Below are positions 1 to 7,186 of a stretch of DNA of 25,574 nucleotides, piece after piece (position 1 is the first letter of the stretch; every line of letters begins with the position of its first letter). Source of the DNA: Candidatus Daviesbacteria bacterium GW2011_GWA2_42_7. Its GTDB lineage: Bacteria > Patescibacteriota > Microgenomatia > Daviesbacterales > UBA10151. The stretch spans positions 1-25,574 of the forward strand of contig LCEJ01000003.1 of assembly GCA_000997105.1 (NCBI GenBank), in the 5' to 3' direction. The translations under genes and the position numbers were made by a program. Under the pieces are notes generated by a model. It ran no database searches. It saw only the letters and a list, made by a program, of their open reading frames with translations, and was not told where the DNA came from.

Positions 1-752
1 AGTAAAGATGTGCCAATTGCCAAGTGTAGCTTTCTCCCCTGGTGGTTGCTTCCTACCAGAATTTTTGGATTATCAAGGAAAAATCTCGTTGACTCGCGGC
101 CAAAGAAATATTGGTGCTTCAAAAAACCTCGCAGATTTTTTTTAAAGTTGTGCTTCACGCCGTTGCCTTTTAACCAGGAAATTTTATATTTGCGCGAAAT
201 TTTGTAAGTTAAAAACATATCTTCACAAACCGGATATTTTTTAGGAAAACCTCCCGCTTCCCAGAATAATGTTCTTCGGCAAGCCATATTGTTTGATAAA
301 GCAGTACTGACAAATTTATTTATTTTAAGTCGGCGGAAATTTAGTTCTTCATGGCAAAACCTCTGCCAAAAACTGTTATCAACTCCTCCACTGTAACCTC
401 CTCCCACAGCCCCAATTTTCGGGTCAGACAATGCAGCTGCAATATTTTTAAGCCAGTTTTTTCCCGGGACACAATCACTGTCTATAAAAGCCAAAATATC
501 ACCACTGGCCCTTTTTGCCCCAAAATTTCTTGCCTCTGAAACTCCCTTATGTTTCTGTTTAATAATCTTAAGTTTTGTCCGCCAGCTGGCGGATTGAATT
601 TTAAGTTCGGACAGAACTTCTAAAGTTCTGTCCGTTGACCCGTCGTCGACAATAATAATCTCTTCAGGTTGGAGTGCTTGTTTTTCTAATGCTCCCAGAC
701 ATTTTGTAATTGTATCTTCTGCATTGTATGCAGGAATAATAACACTGATCAT
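1..752 (-). CDS. Glycosyltransferase family 2 (partial, C-terminus beyond window start)
   Basis: The frame is open from ATG at 752 down to base 3 without a stop, so the last-transcribed gene is cut by the left edge (about 250 residues visible). It starts with a classic GT-A fold: SVIIPAYNAED near residues 3-13, the nucleotide-binding VDDGSTD at 35-41, and a DxD metal-binding motif FIDSD at 89-93. Further on, CEDMFLTYKISRK resembles the acidic catalytic region of GT2 enzymes. It should transfer a sugar from a nucleotide donor on the cytoplasmic side; donor and acceptor are unknown. The start overlaps the stop of the upstream gene by one base (TAATG), so translation is probably coupled. Residues about 53-59 (QSASWRT) are encoded by a palindrome that looks inserted, flanked by the near-duplicate peptides LKI and LKII. 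The fold is clear; the substrate is not. Confidence 0.9.
   Translation of the reverse strand, partial: MISVIIPAYNAEDTITKCLGALEKQALQPEEIIIVDDGSTDRTLEVLSELKIQSASWRTKLKIIKQKHKGVSEARNFGAKRASGDILAFIDSDCVPGKNWLKNIAAALSDPKIGAVGGGYSGGVDNSFWQRFCHEELNFRRLKINKFVSTALSNNMACRRTLFWEAGGFPKKYPVCEDMFLTYKISRKYKISWLKGNGVKHNFKKNLRGFLKHQYFFGRESTRFFLDNPKILVGSNHQGRKLHLAIGTSL
564..608. repeat. Palindrome insertion flanked by an imperfect 12-bp direct repeat
   Basis: Inside the GT2 gene, bases 578-593 are a perfect 16-bp palindrome, TCCGCCAGCTGGCGGA. It sits in a 21-nt segment (576-596) flanked by two similar 12-mers: AATCTTAAGTTT at 564-575 and AATTTTAAGTTC at 597-608 (10 of 12 identical). The segment is in frame and adds seven codons. 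The arrangement resembles insertion of a small palindromic element with a target duplication that has since drifted. This is an inference from one copy. Confidence 0.55.
608..634. repeat. Perfect 12-bp inverted repeat with 3-nt loop inside GT2 gene
   Basis: Arms CGGACAGAACTT (608-619) and AAGTTCTGTCCG (623-634) are exact reverse complements around the loop CTA. The element overlaps codons for the conserved DRTLEVL stretch after the VDDGST motif, so its coding content looks natural. It lies 14 bases from the 16-bp palindrome. It could form a strong hairpin in the mRNA. Confidence 0.7.
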
Positions 753-1741
753 TATCTGTCTCTAATCCCTAGTTTTTCGTCAACTATGTACTGCGGGCGG
801 TCTTTGCTTTGTGAATAAATACGGCTGACATATTCCCCTAAAATTCCCAGGAAAATAAATTGTAACCCCATCAAAAGACTAATACCAACAACAGGCGTTG
901 TCCAACCCGGTATAACATCGGCATTAAAAACTTTGAAGAAAATCAGAACCCGATTTGTCGAAATGTATAAAGCATATGTAATACTGAGGAGTGAAATTAT
1001 AAGCCCGACAAAAATAGTCATCCGTAAAGCAAGGGTAGAAAAAGAAAGCAAACCGTCAAAGGCTAACCGGAAAAGCCTAATAAAATCATATTTAGACTTT
1101 CCTGCCAATCTCCCCGGCCTATGGTATTCTACACCGGTTTGTTTAAAACCAACCCAGGTGCGCAAGCCCCGGATAAACGGCCTATCCTCTTTAAACCTGC
1201 GCATCTCAAGAACCACTCTCTTATCCATTAGACAAAAATCTCCTGCGTCAAGCGGAATATTCTTTAAAGGGGAGATCTTTAGAAGTAACCTGTAAAATAC
1301 TTTATAGCAGAATTTTTTCAGCCAGCTCTCCTCACGTTCATCTCTAACCCCATAAATTACTTTGTACCCACCACGCCATTTCTCCAACATCTCCGGAATC
1401 AGCTCAGGAGGATCCTGTAAGTCGGCATCCATAACGATTACCACATCTCCAAAGGCGTATTTTAAACCTGCAATTATAGCAATTTGATGCCCAAAGTTAC
1501 GGGCAAAAGAAATTATTTTTACCCGAGGGTCTTTTTTACGAAGTTTTTTTAATACTGAAAGGGTACGGTCGGAGCTGCCGTCATCAACGGCAATTAGTTC
1601 AAATTTTGCTTTTATCTCATTACAAACTTTCAAAATTCTGGAATAAAGTACCGGGGCACATTCCTCCTCGTTAAACATTGGGATAACGAAAGAAATAGAA
1701 GGTTTTTTAATTACTGCATCGGACATACGAGAACGATTCAT
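752..1741 (-). CDS. GT2 polyprenyl-phosphate glycosyltransferase, GtrB/DPM1-like, with two C-terminal TM helices
   Basis: The GT-A domain carries SFVIPMFNEEE near residue 17, AVDDGSSD at 51-58 and the hallmark DADLQDPPELIP at 105-116. Two strong transmembrane segments follow at about 231-262 and 283-308. This architecture is that of bactoprenol glucosyl/mannosyl transferases (GtrB, CsbB and DPM1-like families), which move a sugar from UDP- or GDP-sugar to polyprenyl phosphate. The product would be a lipid-linked sugar donor for GT-C enzymes such as those in this cluster. The start is uncertain: I chose ATG at 1741. An in-frame TTG at 1759 adds six residues and ATG at 1726 removes five, and none has a clear Shine-Dalgarno sequence. 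The upstream neighbour is a broken GT4; the downstream gene overlaps by one base. Family assignment is firm, sugar unknown. Confidence 0.92.
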   Translation of the reverse strand: MNRSRMSDAVIKKPSISFVIPMFNEEECAPVLYSRILKVCNEIKAKFELIAVDDGSSDRTLSVLKKLRKKDPRVKIISFARNFGHQIAIIAGLKYAFGDVVIVMDADLQDPPELIPEMLEKWRGGYKVIYGVRDEREESWLKKFCYKVFYRLLLKISPLKNIPLDAGDFCLMDKRVVLEMRRFKEDRPFIRGLRTWVGFKQTGVEYHRPGRLAGKSKYDFIRLFRLAFDGLLSFSTLALRMTIFVGLIISLLSITYALYISTNRVLIFFKVFNADVIPGWTTPVVGISLLMGLQFIFLGILGEYVSRIYSQSKDRPQYIVDEKLGIRDR

Positions 1742-1772
1742 GTGGAGATAATATTCCAAGAGAGATGTGAAG

Positions 1773-2779
1773 TCAACCTAAGATCTCGTTAATTAGTTTA
1801 CGACTTAAATCGGAAGACTTGTCCCAGGAAAATTCCCGGCTCCAAAGAAAAGCTCCTTTACTTAATTTTTCATACTTTTCCCAATCCTTCGACAGTTCGA
1901 GTACAGACTCTGCTAAATCTTCCGGTGAATTTTTATCACAGAATACTCCGCTTTTTCCGTCATTTACCGAATCAACCAAACCGGCTGATTTATATGCAAC
2001 CACCGGAACTCCCATACTGTTTGCTTCAATATTAACAAGCCCCCACCCTTCCCGAGCGGAAGGATTAATTAAAAGATGAGACCTTGATAAAAGTTCAAAC
2101 TTCTCTTTTTGGGACACAAACCCAAAGAACTTTATTTTTTCTTTTAGATCTAATCTCTTTACCAGGTTCTTTATCTTTTCTCCATATTCTTTCGTTTCAG
2201 GTTTTCCTACTACCCAAAATTGAAATTTATAATCCTTTAACTTTAAAAAGCAGGCAAGGGCATTTTCAATCCCTTTATCTTTTGACAAAACCCCTAAAAA
2301 CACTAGTGTAAATATTTTTTCTTTAGCAGAGATTATCTTCGGCTTTTCCAAAACTACGCCATGAGGTATTACTGTTATCTTGTTACCGGGTATGCCCAAC
2401 TTTTCGACCTCCTCCTTTGCAGAAGCTGAACCGGTCATAAACTTAGTACCCTTATATATAAGGAAGATAAAGGGCTCCCCTAAATATCCTATGCAAAAAA
2501 TAAAATCAGGTTAATTCCCGAGGTCGCACAAAGAAATGATCTATTCTTAAGATAGAAAAAAAAGCCGGTAATCTGGACTCCTAGATACTGGTACCCATGC
2601 CGAACGATATGCACACCATCCATCTCCTCCTCTTCCGGCAATCCCCCCATCTTAGAAGAAAAAAGAGTTACTTTATGGCCGGCTTTTATCCATCCTTTCA
2701 TATGCTCATGCATCACCTGCTCTGCCCCGCCGGCTAAAGGATGCTTCGGATCACGCCATGAAAAAACTAAAATTCTCAT
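1773..2779 (-). pseudogene. GT4-family glycosyltransferase, broken by internal deletion and frame change
   Basis: Two pieces of one GT4 protein lie in different frames. The N-terminal piece begins at ATG 2779 (MRILVFSWRDPKHPLAGGAE, GAEQVMHEHMKGW) and reads to about the YLKNR codons near 2540, then runs into junk and a TAG at 2489. The C-terminal piece is recognisable from about base 2500 (IGYLGEPF, then YKGTKFMTGSASAKEE) in another frame, with a TAA just before it. It continues through the donor-binding domain with the E-x7-E motif (REGWGLVNIEANS) to TGA at 1773. About 50 residues normally found between these pieces appear to be missing, so one indel cannot restore the gene. An intact relative would be a retaining nucleotide-sugar transferase. 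ATG at 2438 could still give a 221-residue domain-B fragment. A metagenome assembly error is an alternative explanation. Confidence 0.75.
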
Positions 2780-2891
2780 TATCTTTGAATAGTTTAGCGT
2801 TATAACTACACAATGAAAAGAGGTAACAACCTGTCGCACACAAAATAATTCAACCTTCTGCTTTGAGAGAATCTATTTTTGCTCTGAGTGC

Positions 2892-3671
2892 TTAGAGCTC
2901 TATTAGGACATTGCTCCTTGGAGTTGTTTTGGTATATGCTTCAAAATGTTTTATTGCTTCCTCAAGTGCTTTATCAGCCTCTTTAATATTTCCAGCCGCC
3001 AAATAATTTCTGGCTAATTCCTTAAACCCATAACCGACTGTCTCTTCAACTCCCGCCCCTCTTATTTCCGTATCCATTTTTATAGCTCTTAAAAGATGGC
3101 CACGAGACACTTGTAAATTGTCTTCCTTATTGACACCCATTACTGCCAACTCGAGTTTTAATTTCCCCAGGAAGTGTTCTGCTGTAGAAAAAGCTTTCTT
3201 GTCCTCTAAAGTCCATCTCTCACTACCTCTCTTTTTTAAAATCTCTTCTACAGTTAAAAAACACTCAATAGCAGGTTTATACCCCCGCTCTACACTTTCG
3301 ATCCTTCCCTCTTTTCCCTTTGCATCCGCCTCCAGAAAATAGCGTTTATCTTCTGGTAATTCAGCCCGGAGCATAGGTGATTGATCCCGAAGAAGTTCAC
3401 GTGCCTGTCGGAAAGCATGGGCATTGATTAATTGCAAAACCAATCCGCCAAAAGCCCAAATTTTTTCATCAATATCCCCAGAAGTATTTAAAACCGAATA
3501 ATATAACCTCGCTGATTTGGCAAAATCACGCTCCCTATGATCAGCCACCCGTGCACTATCTAAAGTTGCACCCTCCTCTACCTTTAAGGCCACTTTTGAA
3601 CCAAATACGGGATTCTCAAAACCAAATCTAATTAATCTATAAGAAACTTCTGCCCTAACTTCAGCTAACAT
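2892..3671 (-). CDS. Soluble alpha-helical repeat (TPR-like) protein of unknown function
   Basis: The 259-residue product has no signal peptide and no membrane segment. It is rich in A, L, E and K with helix-pair periodicity. The clearest TPR-like unit is near the C-terminus (ELARNYLAAGNIKEADKALE, then EAIKHFEAY), and similar helices occur at about residues 50-100 and 140-200. Such solenoids usually bind other proteins. I do not recognise the family. It is the only gene in the window without a clear link to sugar transfer or export. GGAG eight bases before the ATG is a good ribosome binding site. It follows the upstream GT2 gene by 51 bp, with a weak -10-like TATAAT at 3708-3713, so it may have its own promoter. 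It could be an adaptor for the cluster or an unrelated passenger. Confidence 0.85.
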   Translation of the reverse strand: MLAEVRAEVSYRLIRFGFENPVFGSKVALKVEEGATLDSARVADHRERDFAKSARLYYSVLNTSGDIDEKIWAFGGLVLQLINAHAFRQARELLRDQSPMLRAELPEDKRYFLEADAKGKEGRIESVERGYKPAIECFLTVEEILKKRGSERWTLEDKKAFSTAEHFLGKLKLELAVMGVNKEDNLQVSRGHLLRAIKMDTEIRGAGVEETVGYGFKELARNYLAAGNIKEADKALEEAIKHFEAYTKTTPRSNVLIEL

Positions 3672-3722
3672 TATAAGTACTCCGTCCTTGAAACTCTCCT
3701 CCGGAGAATTATAAGCAGTAGT

Positions 3723-4523
3723 TTAACCTATATTCACCCTAAACTGCAACTCCGGGTCAAATTTCCATTTCCGCTCATTACCATCTTTATAGTAGCGTTG
3801 TATCTTCAATCTATAAAAAACTGCCAGCGTATCCAAAAGCATCCGGAGCATTGTCCGCAACACCCGCTTTGAGATTTTACTGGTTCTTTTATCGAAAGTA
3901 ACCTCAATCGGCGCTTCATAAATCCTTTTGAACCCCAGGCTTTTGGCAACCGCCAACATCTCAATATCTATAGCATATTTTTTTACCAGGAGCCTGGGTA
4001 AAACCTTCTCCAAAACCTGCCTTCTAAAAATTTTAATCCCGCTTTGAGTATCCCTAAGCGACAACCCAAACAAAACTTTCACACCAAAGTGGTATCCAAT
4101 ACTTAAAATATGGCGAAGCAATGGGTAATTTACACGCGACACAGGGTGCCGTTTTGAGCCGACAATAATATCAGCGTTATACCATTGCATGTGGGACATA
4201 AGCATCATAATTGACGCCGGGCTTATATCCATTCCGGCATCCAAAAAAGAGACCAGCTCACCATTTGCCCGGACCATTCCAAAACGGACAGCATAACCCT
4301 TACCCTTATTCTGTTCATACCCTACCACGCTTACCCTGGGAGACTTTACTTTTTTGGCTTCCTTAAAAGTCGCGTCTAGATCACCATCCACCACACAAAT
4401 AATTTCATGATCATAATCCGAAAGCCCTTCCAATAAAACCTTATCGATATTTTCTAAGTCTTTATAGATTGTAGCCTGCTGTTTATAGGCCGGAACAATA
4501 ACCGAAAGTAATTTTTTTGGCAT
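3723..4523 (-). CDS. GT2 DPM1-like glycosyltransferase (soluble)
   Basis: The 266-residue GT-A protein starts with KLLSVIVPAYKQQAT. It has a variant nucleotide site CVVDGDLD (43-50) in place of the usual DDGS, a metal-binding region FLDAGMD (93-99), and the DPM1-family signature DTQSGIKIFRR near residues 158-168. No C-terminal membrane helices are evident, so it resembles single-domain dolichyl/polyprenyl-phosphate mannosyltransferases rather than GtrB. The likely reaction is transfer of a sugar from a nucleotide donor to polyprenyl phosphate at the inner membrane face. It lies 11 bp downstream of a GT-C membrane protein, a sensible donor-maker and donor-user pair. The extended C-terminal tail (about 230-266) is basic and could bind membrane. 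The family is clear; the sugar is not. Confidence 0.88.
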   Translation of the reverse strand: MPKKLLSVIVPAYKQQATIYKDLENIDKVLLEGLSDYDHEIICVVDGDLDATFKEAKKVKSPRVSVVGYEQNKGKGYAVRFGMVRANGELVSFLDAGMDISPASIMMLMSHMQWYNADIIVGSKRHPVSRVNYPLLRHILSIGYHFGVKVLFGLSLRDTQSGIKIFRRQVLEKVLPRLLVKKYAIDIEMLAVAKSLGFKRIYEAPIEVTFDKRTSKISKRVLRTMLRMLLDTLAVFYRLKIQRYYKDGNERKWKFDPELQFRVNIG

Positions 4524-4534
4524 TACTGCTGATA

Positions 4535-6070
4535 TTACGGTATTTGTTGCCTTGTTTCAATGATGAGAGGGCCAACACTTACGGAATTTAAAAGAGGCAG
4601 ATGGGAGAAACTATTTTCCCACAGATGCCGCTGGCCTATTGTATCCGGCTGTTTAATTAAAAAGGTTAGCCCGGAATCCTCAGGACTCTTCCCCCCACCC
4701 AACTTTTCTTTATCCCTAATATATTCCGGCTTGTCCGGCAGGTAAGCATAATCTTTCGGGAAAAACCCATATTCTTTTTGTCCATACCACCAGAAAAGAT
4801 ATTGGTACGGGTAATCTATCACCGAAGGAAGATATACATACACCCTGAAATTTTTACCTTGGGCCTCTCTATAAACATAATCCACAGCACTTATTTCATT
4901 CATAAAAACAGAAGCGTCCAAAGAAACTTTTTTGCCGAACATATTTTTATGAATTTCCAAGTTATTTACAGCATAGGCTACAACTACAACCGATAAGACT
5001 ATTGAAATTAATTTCCCTAAACTCCCTAAATTCCCTAACCTACCCAATAAAGCGGCAATAAAAATTATAGCTGCAGCCATTGTCCCCCCGAGATGCCAGG
5101 ACATAACCTTAATGGGAAGTAGGATATGAAAAAGCGGAGGAATAATCAAAAAAAGCATTACAATAATCAAAAGCGTATCTTTCCCAAACTTCCGGTCTCT
5201 AAAGAATTTTAAAATTATCAAAATCCAGGCAATTACAGTAAGTCTGCTTAAAAATTCCCAGTTCATCATAGTTCCTGACAAGGCCCCTAAATAAGTATTT
5301 TTAGCAGTGTCAAACCTGCTTAAAATTGATGAGCCGGAAGAGACCCCTTTATTTAAGTAATTCATCACAGATTTAGTCATAAAAAAGTCGTGCCGGAGTT
5401 CAAATAAAATCTGGGGCAAAAGTAGAATAACAAAAAAGGTAAAACCTACCCAAAAATACCTACCGTAAAATAAATGTTTCTTCCCAGAAATTATTATGGC
5501 AGCAAAAAATATTGCCGGTATAAAAATGCCAAATGCCATTTCAAAGTTAAAAAAGAGACCGCCCAATATCCAGGCTTCAACCCCGTAAAGCAGGGAGTTT
5601 GTATTAATGTATTTTTCCAGCAGATAAATAAATAGCGGTGCTAAAAGTACTACCGGGTTAGGGTTATAAGAGTAAAGAGTTGCCAACATAACATAATTTG
5701 AAGATATCCAAACTACCCCGCCCAACAAAACAACCCAAACCCCATACCTACTTAAAAGCTTCATCAGGAAAAATCCTCCTATAGCCCAAAGAACAATCAT
5801 TAAAACAACTGCGCCATATGGGTTACCTTTGGATAATATAAAAGGAATAGCCAAAAGATAGTACCACCCCGGGCCATTAAAAAACCCTTCAACCCCAGAT
5901 GTCGGGCCTATCAGCCGCAATTTATCTAAAACCACCATTTCCCGCACATCAACCATATCCCGGGCGTTGTCCATATTAAAAATAAAATTTCCACCCGAGG
6001 TCCAATGGAGTTTATAAAAAATACCAAAGATAAGCAGTGCAATTATTAAAAAAATTGTCCTTTTTTTCAT
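4535..6070 (-). CDS. Divergent GT-C (GT39/ArnT-like) multi-pass membrane protein
   Basis: The 511-residue protein has about ten or more hydrophobic segments and a C-terminal, probably extracytoplasmic domain (about 380-511). After the first helix comes NMDNARDMVDVREMV (about 32-46), where GT39 enzymes carry their catalytic Asp-Glu pair; here it is D34-N35. The downstream loop FFNGPGWYYLLAIPF matches the place where GT-C proteins have a conserved aromatic/Pro-rich loop. It is probably a polyprenyl-phosphate-sugar-dependent transferase, or a catalytically altered relative. A cytoplasmic loop near residues 340-355 contains a 9-bp tandem repeat encoding LGRLGNLGSLGK. The ATG abuts the TAG of the flippase gene (TAGATG), so the two are surely co-translated. 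The six GT39 genes upstream keep D-E; this one does not. Confidence 0.82.
   Translation of the reverse strand: MKKRTIFLIIALLIFGIFYKLHWTSGGNFIFNMDNARDMVDVREMVVLDKLRLIGPTSGVEGFFNGPGWYYLLAIPFILSKGNPYGAVVLMIVLWAIGGFFLMKLLSRYGVWVVLLGGVVWISSNYVMLATLYSYNPNPVVLLAPLFIYLLEKYINTNSLLYGVEAWILGGLFFNFEMAFGIFIPAIFFAAIIISGKKHLFYGRYFWVGFTFFVILLLPQILFELRHDFFMTKSVMNYLNKGVSSGSSILSRFDTAKNTYLGALSGTMMNWEFLSRLTVIAWILIILKFFRDRKFGKDTLLIIVMLFLIIPPLFHILLPIKVMSWHLGGTMAAAIIFIAALLGRLGNLGSLGKLISIVLSVVVVAYAVNNLEIHKNMFGKKVSLDASVFMNEISAVDYVYREAQGKNFRVYVYLPSVIDYPYQYLFWWYGQKEYGFFPKDYAYLPDKPEYIRDKEKLGGGKSPEDSGLTFLIKQPDTIGQRHLWENSFSHLPLLNSVSVGPLIIETRQQIP
5013..5048. repeat. 9-bp tandem repeat (about four units) inside GT-C gene
   Basis: Units TTCCCTAAA, CTCCCTAAA, TTCCCTAAC and CTACCCAAT follow each other directly. 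On the coding strand they encode an L-G-x triplet repeat (LGRLGNLGSLGK) in a loop between two membrane helices. The unit is a multiple of three, so copy-number change would alter loop length without breaking the frame. Confidence 0.75.
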
Positions 6071-7186
6071 CTATGAATCTGATTTTTTGCCTAAAACGAA
6101 GTACATTAAGAGACTTAGAAAAAGCATGCCTGAGACAACCGTTGAAACTAAAATTACCGACTTTAAATCCCCATGGTAAAACCAGATCCCTATTGCCTGT
6201 GCTATAGATGCAAGAAGCGGAAAAATAACAATCTTTGTCTTTTTTAAAGACAGCCCAAAATTTATAAGAAATACCGAAAGCGTGAAAAATACCATAAAAA
6301 TTCCAAATCCTAAAAGCAGGTCAACTGCCTGAAGATAAGCAGCACCATACAAGCTGGTTATGACAATACCCGGAATTAGTTTAAAAATCAGCAGAACTAC
6401 CGTTGAAATAAGAACTGTTGTTAAGAAACTGGCAAAAAATATTTTCCTATAGCTTTGGCCTTTAGTAAGTCTGGCCGACACCAAAGGGAACATTACCAAA
6501 CTCACTGGGCTTGCCCCAAAAAAAATAATTTTGCCCAGTGTCGAAGTCGCAGCATAAATACCAGCGTCATGAGGATCAAAAAAGTGCTTTACAAATATTA
6601 AATCGGTTGAGTAAAGGGAGGTTACAGCAACGGCTTGTAAAAAGACAGGTACAAAATAATCAACTATCGATTTAGCGTCGGGACTTATTTCTTCTTTACT
6701 ACCCGCCAACCCTTTAATAAAACTTTTTGAAAGGAGCCAGCCTAAAATTGCACCAATGGCCAAACCCAGCATCACAAGCAGTGAAAATACAGCTACAACT
6801 GCTACAGAGATAACTAAAATCGGATTATTTATTTTAAGGAAGGAAGCAATTATGGGCGACAGAAGAACAACCAATACAAACAAAGCTAATGAAAAAATCA
6901 GTATCTTGTTTGTAAACCATCTCACAAGCCCCTTCCTTTCCAAATCGCCATTTGTAGAAGAAATATATTTCACAATGACAGTATTTAGGGCAAGTGTTAC
7001 GATGCCTAAAATACCGACAAGGGAAAAAAGGGCTGCCAGCTCCCCATAAAAAGAAGGCCCTAACAAACGGCCCATGATTAGATGGTATAAATAGTTCAGA
7101 ACGTTGACAAAATTTGTCCCAAAAATCATCACTACACTTCCCGATAAAAGCGGATGCGAAAGCAGCGACAAACTCTTTTTGATCAT
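6071..7186 (-). CDS. Wzx-like polysaccharide/lipid-linked oligosaccharide flippase (MOP superfamily), short
   Basis: The N-terminus (GSVVMIFGTNFVNVLNYLYH, then IMGRLLGPSFYGELAALFS) is the signature of MOP-superfamily exporters that flip undecaprenyl-linked glycans. The second half carries DYFVPVFLQ and AGIYAATSTLGKIIFF, the equivalent helix 7-8 region. The protein has 371 residues, shorter than the usual 420-480. The helix and loop normally following SLLVM (about residue 140, typically NRGxLQGxxxF) appear absent, so an internal in-frame loss of roughly 40 residues is likely. ATG 7186 is preferred over TTG 7195: it makes an ATGA overlap with the upstream stop and sits 11 nt after AGGGGG. It is the only exporter seen in the cluster, so any lipid-linked glycan made here would depend on it, if it still works. 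Confidence 0.88.
   Translation of the reverse strand: MIKKSLSLLSHPLLSGSVVMIFGTNFVNVLNYLYHLIMGRLLGPSFYGELAALFSLVGILGIVTLALNTVIVKYISSTNGDLERKGLVRWFTNKILIFSLALFVLVVLLSPIIASFLKINNPILVISVAVVAVFSLLVMLGLAIGAILGWLLSKSFIKGLAGSKEEISPDAKSIVDYFVPVFLQAVAVTSLYSTDLIFVKHFFDPHDAGIYAATSTLGKIIFFGASPVSLVMFPLVSARLTKGQSYRKIFFASFLTTVLISTVVLLIFKLIPGIVITSLYGAAYLQAVDLLLGFGIFMVFFTLSVFLINFGLSLKKTKIVIFPLLASIAQAIGIWFYHGDLKSVILVSTVVSGMLFLSLLMYFVLGKKSDS

Noticed and set aside
933..1295. Plus-strand ORF of 120 codons
   Set aside because: It is antisense to the GtrB-like gene, whose motifs and membrane helices are clear; the plus-strand translation shows no recognisable domain. The same applies to the other plus-strand ORFs in the window.
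2799..2829. Promoter before the GT4 pseudogene (TTGTTA ... TATAAC)
   Set aside because: The spacing is 19 bp and the boxes are weak matches; not distinguishable from AT-rich background.
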